The position numbers and the translations under genes are program-made. Source: Clostridium sp. (GTDB taxonomy: Bacteria; Bacillota; Clostridia; Clostridiales; Clostridiaceae). Taken from it: a stretch of 64,000 nucleotides of DNA. Of this stretch, positions 62,486-64,000 are shown piece after piece. The notes beneath the pieces are model-generated. The model was not told the origin of the DNA and made no database searches. It worked only from the letters and a program-made list of their open reading frames with translations. Every line of letters begins with the position of its first letter. Positions within the stretch are counted from its first letter, which is position 1. Where the stretch lies: positions 106,601 to 170,600 of the forward strand of contig JARLHR010000241.1 in assembly GCA_031292145.1 (NCBI GenBank), written 5' to 3'.

Positions 62486-64000
62486 TTATTGCTTTAAAAT
62501 TTTTATTCCGTATTTATCTAAATGAATTTCTTTACTCACCGCTTCACCCGAAATCATGTCTACATATTCTTCTTTTCCTAAAGTTACTGTCTTTTCTTTT
62601 TCAGTAAAATTCATCACAAAAGTATACTTATTATCTTTATTGCAACGCATTTGTGCTGTAACTCCATTAGGTAATTTACCATCGATAACACTCTTAATAT
62701 TTAAGTCGTTAATAAGTTTTGAGTAAAAATCATCATTAAAGTCTTCTCCTGTTCTTGCTGCTATATAATATGCTTTTCCTTTTCCATAATTATTAACTGT
62801 TAACGCAGGCATATCAGCATAAAAATCATTTTTATATACACCAAGAACCTCCGCAGTTTCAGCATGAATTAAATCACAATAATCTTTTACTTCATAGCTA
62901 TCTTTTAGCCCATCTATTTTTGTATCCTTGAATTCTATATAATTTACTTCATTATCATATAAAGAATCTATTTCTTCTGCCCAGATTCCAGTAACTTCTC
63001 TGAGTGGTCCTGGAAAACCGCCTAAGAAACAGAGATCATTTTCATCTACAATCCCACTAAAATAAGTAGTTACAAATGTTCCACCATTTTTTACAAATTC
63101 ATTAATTCTCTCTGCAACCTTTGGGCGAACCATATAAAGCATTGGCGCTACAACAAGTTCATATTTTGATATGTCACAATCCATGTTAATAACATCTACT
63201 GAAATTCCATTTTCCCAAAATACCTTATAGGTTTCTTGGCAGCTTTCTGCATAGCCTTTTTTATATTTCTTTAAGCCCTGTGCATCATCAATAGCCCATC
63301 TATTTTCCACATCATATATTATTGCTACTTTTGATTCTGCTGTAGTACCTTGAATTTCTTTTAGTTTATTTAAAACTTCTCCAACTTCTGATACTTCTTT
63401 AAATACCCTAGTATTTTCATGTCCACAGTGATCTACTACAGCACCATGGAATTTTTCTGAAGCTCCTCTTCCTTTTCTCCATTGGAAATATAAAACTGAA
63501 TCTGCTCCATGAGCTAATCCCTGTATTGATGATAATAAGTGCATTCCTGGGCGTTTTAATTTATTGGTATCATGCCAGTTTACTAAGCTTGGAGTACTTT
63601 CCATAACTAAAAATGGCTGTCCACCTTTTAATGATCTATATATATCATGAACGAAGCCAACATTTGCAGCCAACTCTTCAGTGGTTTCAAAATCGTTATG
63701 CCATGCAGGATAATTATCCCAAGATGCTATATCTACTTCTTTCGCAAATTTCCAATAATCTAACCCTAAAAATAATTCCATATGCGGATAGGCACCCATG
63801 AAATTAGCTGTTACAGGTACATTAGGTGTTATTTCTCTTATCGGTGCAATTTCATTTTTGTAAAAATCTATCGTTTGATCTGTAACAAATCTCTTCCAAT
63901 CTAAATTATGTCCATGGACATATATTTCACCTTTTTCAGATGGACTCTCTATTTGCGACCAGCTAGTAAATTTATGACTCCAAAAACCTGTCCACCATGC
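62486..64000 (-). CDS. GH42 beta-galactosidase, 5' part outside the window
   Basis: 504 C-terminal residues of a GH42 enzyme are visible; family members have about 650-700. The frame is open through the right edge and begins AWWTGFWSHKFTSWSQIESP, a conserved barrel region. DWKRFVTDQTIDFYKNEI and the nucleophile region FLVMESTPSLVNWH (Glu) follow. Next come the flavodoxin-like trimerisation domain (residues 150-360 of the visible part) and the C-terminal sandwich. It removes beta-galactosyl residues from imported galactan or arabinogalactan oligosaccharides. The 3' end abuts a family B remnant. Confidence 0.92.
   Translation of the reverse strand, partial: AWWTGFWSHKFTSWSQIESPSEKGEIYVHGHNLDWKRFVTDQTIDFYKNEIAPIREITPNVPVTANFMGAYPHMELFLGLDYWKFAKEVDIASWDNYPAWHNDFETTEELAANVGFVHDIYRSLKGGQPFLVMESTPSLVNWHDTNKLKRPGMHLLSSIQGLAHGADSVLYFQWRKGRGASEKFHGAVVDHCGHENTRVFKEVSEVGEVLNKLKEIQGTTAESKVAIIYDVENRWAIDDAQGLKKYKKGYAESCQETYKVFWENGISVDVINMDCDISKYELVVAPMLYMVRPKVAERINEFVKNGGTFVTTYFSGIVDENDLCFLGGFPGPLREVTGIWAEEIDSLYDNEVNYIEFKDTKIDGLKDSYEVKDYCDLIHAETAEVLGVYKNDFYADMPALTVNNYGKGKAYYIAARTGEDFNDDFYSKLINDLNIKSVIDGKLPNGVTAQMRCNKDNKYTFVMNFTEKEKTVTLGKEEYVDMISGEAVSKEIHLDKYGIKILKQ

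Overview
The window is AT-rich, densely coding DNA with strong GGAGG-type ribosome binding sites, intrinsic terminators and low-GC Firmicute protein families. It looks like the chromosome of a saccharolytic Clostridium (sensu stricto). I saw no rRNA, tRNA, CRISPR array or prophage.

Positions 1-15.4 kb are an accessory region: a truncated DJ-1/PfpI gene, a serine beta-lactamase-like gene broken at an A8 run, a GNAT acetyltransferase, a CD3324-type small protein, an IS1182-family insertion sequence with recognisable ends, a TetR plus MacAB-like efflux operon with a two-operator promoter, a chemoreceptor, and a second TetR divergent from a broken flavodoxin gene and two flavin oxidoreductase genes.

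Positions 15.4-29.6 kb hold sugar-acid and deoxysugar catabolism: L-fucose isomerase, a RhaB-type kinase and an L-fuculose-phosphate aldolase (with an AraC regulator); KDPG aldolase, KDG kinase and KduD (with an IclR regulator and a likely operator); an RpiB-family isomerase with an SDR dehydrogenase that resembles the DhuI/DhuD route for unsaturated uronates (with another AraC regulator); and a HAD phosphatase with a DeoR regulator and an HTH-less DeoR paralogue. Endonuclease IV, an O6-alkylguanine repair protein and a chemoreceptor follow.

Positions 33.7-64 kb are a glycan-degradation island: GH88 unsaturated glucuronyl hydrolase, heparinase II/III-like lyase, two GH51 arabinofuranosidases, GH31, a GH27-like enzyme, a DUF2264 protein, GH2, a partial GH42, an ABC sugar importer without its own ATPase (YtcQ/YteP/YtcP type), a YesL-like membrane protein, LacI, ArsR and three AraC regulators, and a chemoreceptor. 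No secretion signals are apparent on the hydrolases, so imported oligosaccharides are probably trimmed in the cytoplasm. The unsaturated uronates, fucose and neutral sugars released would feed the upstream pathways.

The most unusual content is non-coding. Family B comprises four 158-159 bp elements with inverted ends, matching TTA/TTA or TAA/TAA flanks, a conserved core and internal stems that covary between copies, plus two solo ends. Family A comprises three larger hairpin elements whose conserved blocks surround stems of unrelated sequence that nevertheless pair; two of them bracket the efflux operon in inverted orientation. These look like non-autonomous mobile or structured nucleic-acid families, and I do not recognise either one.
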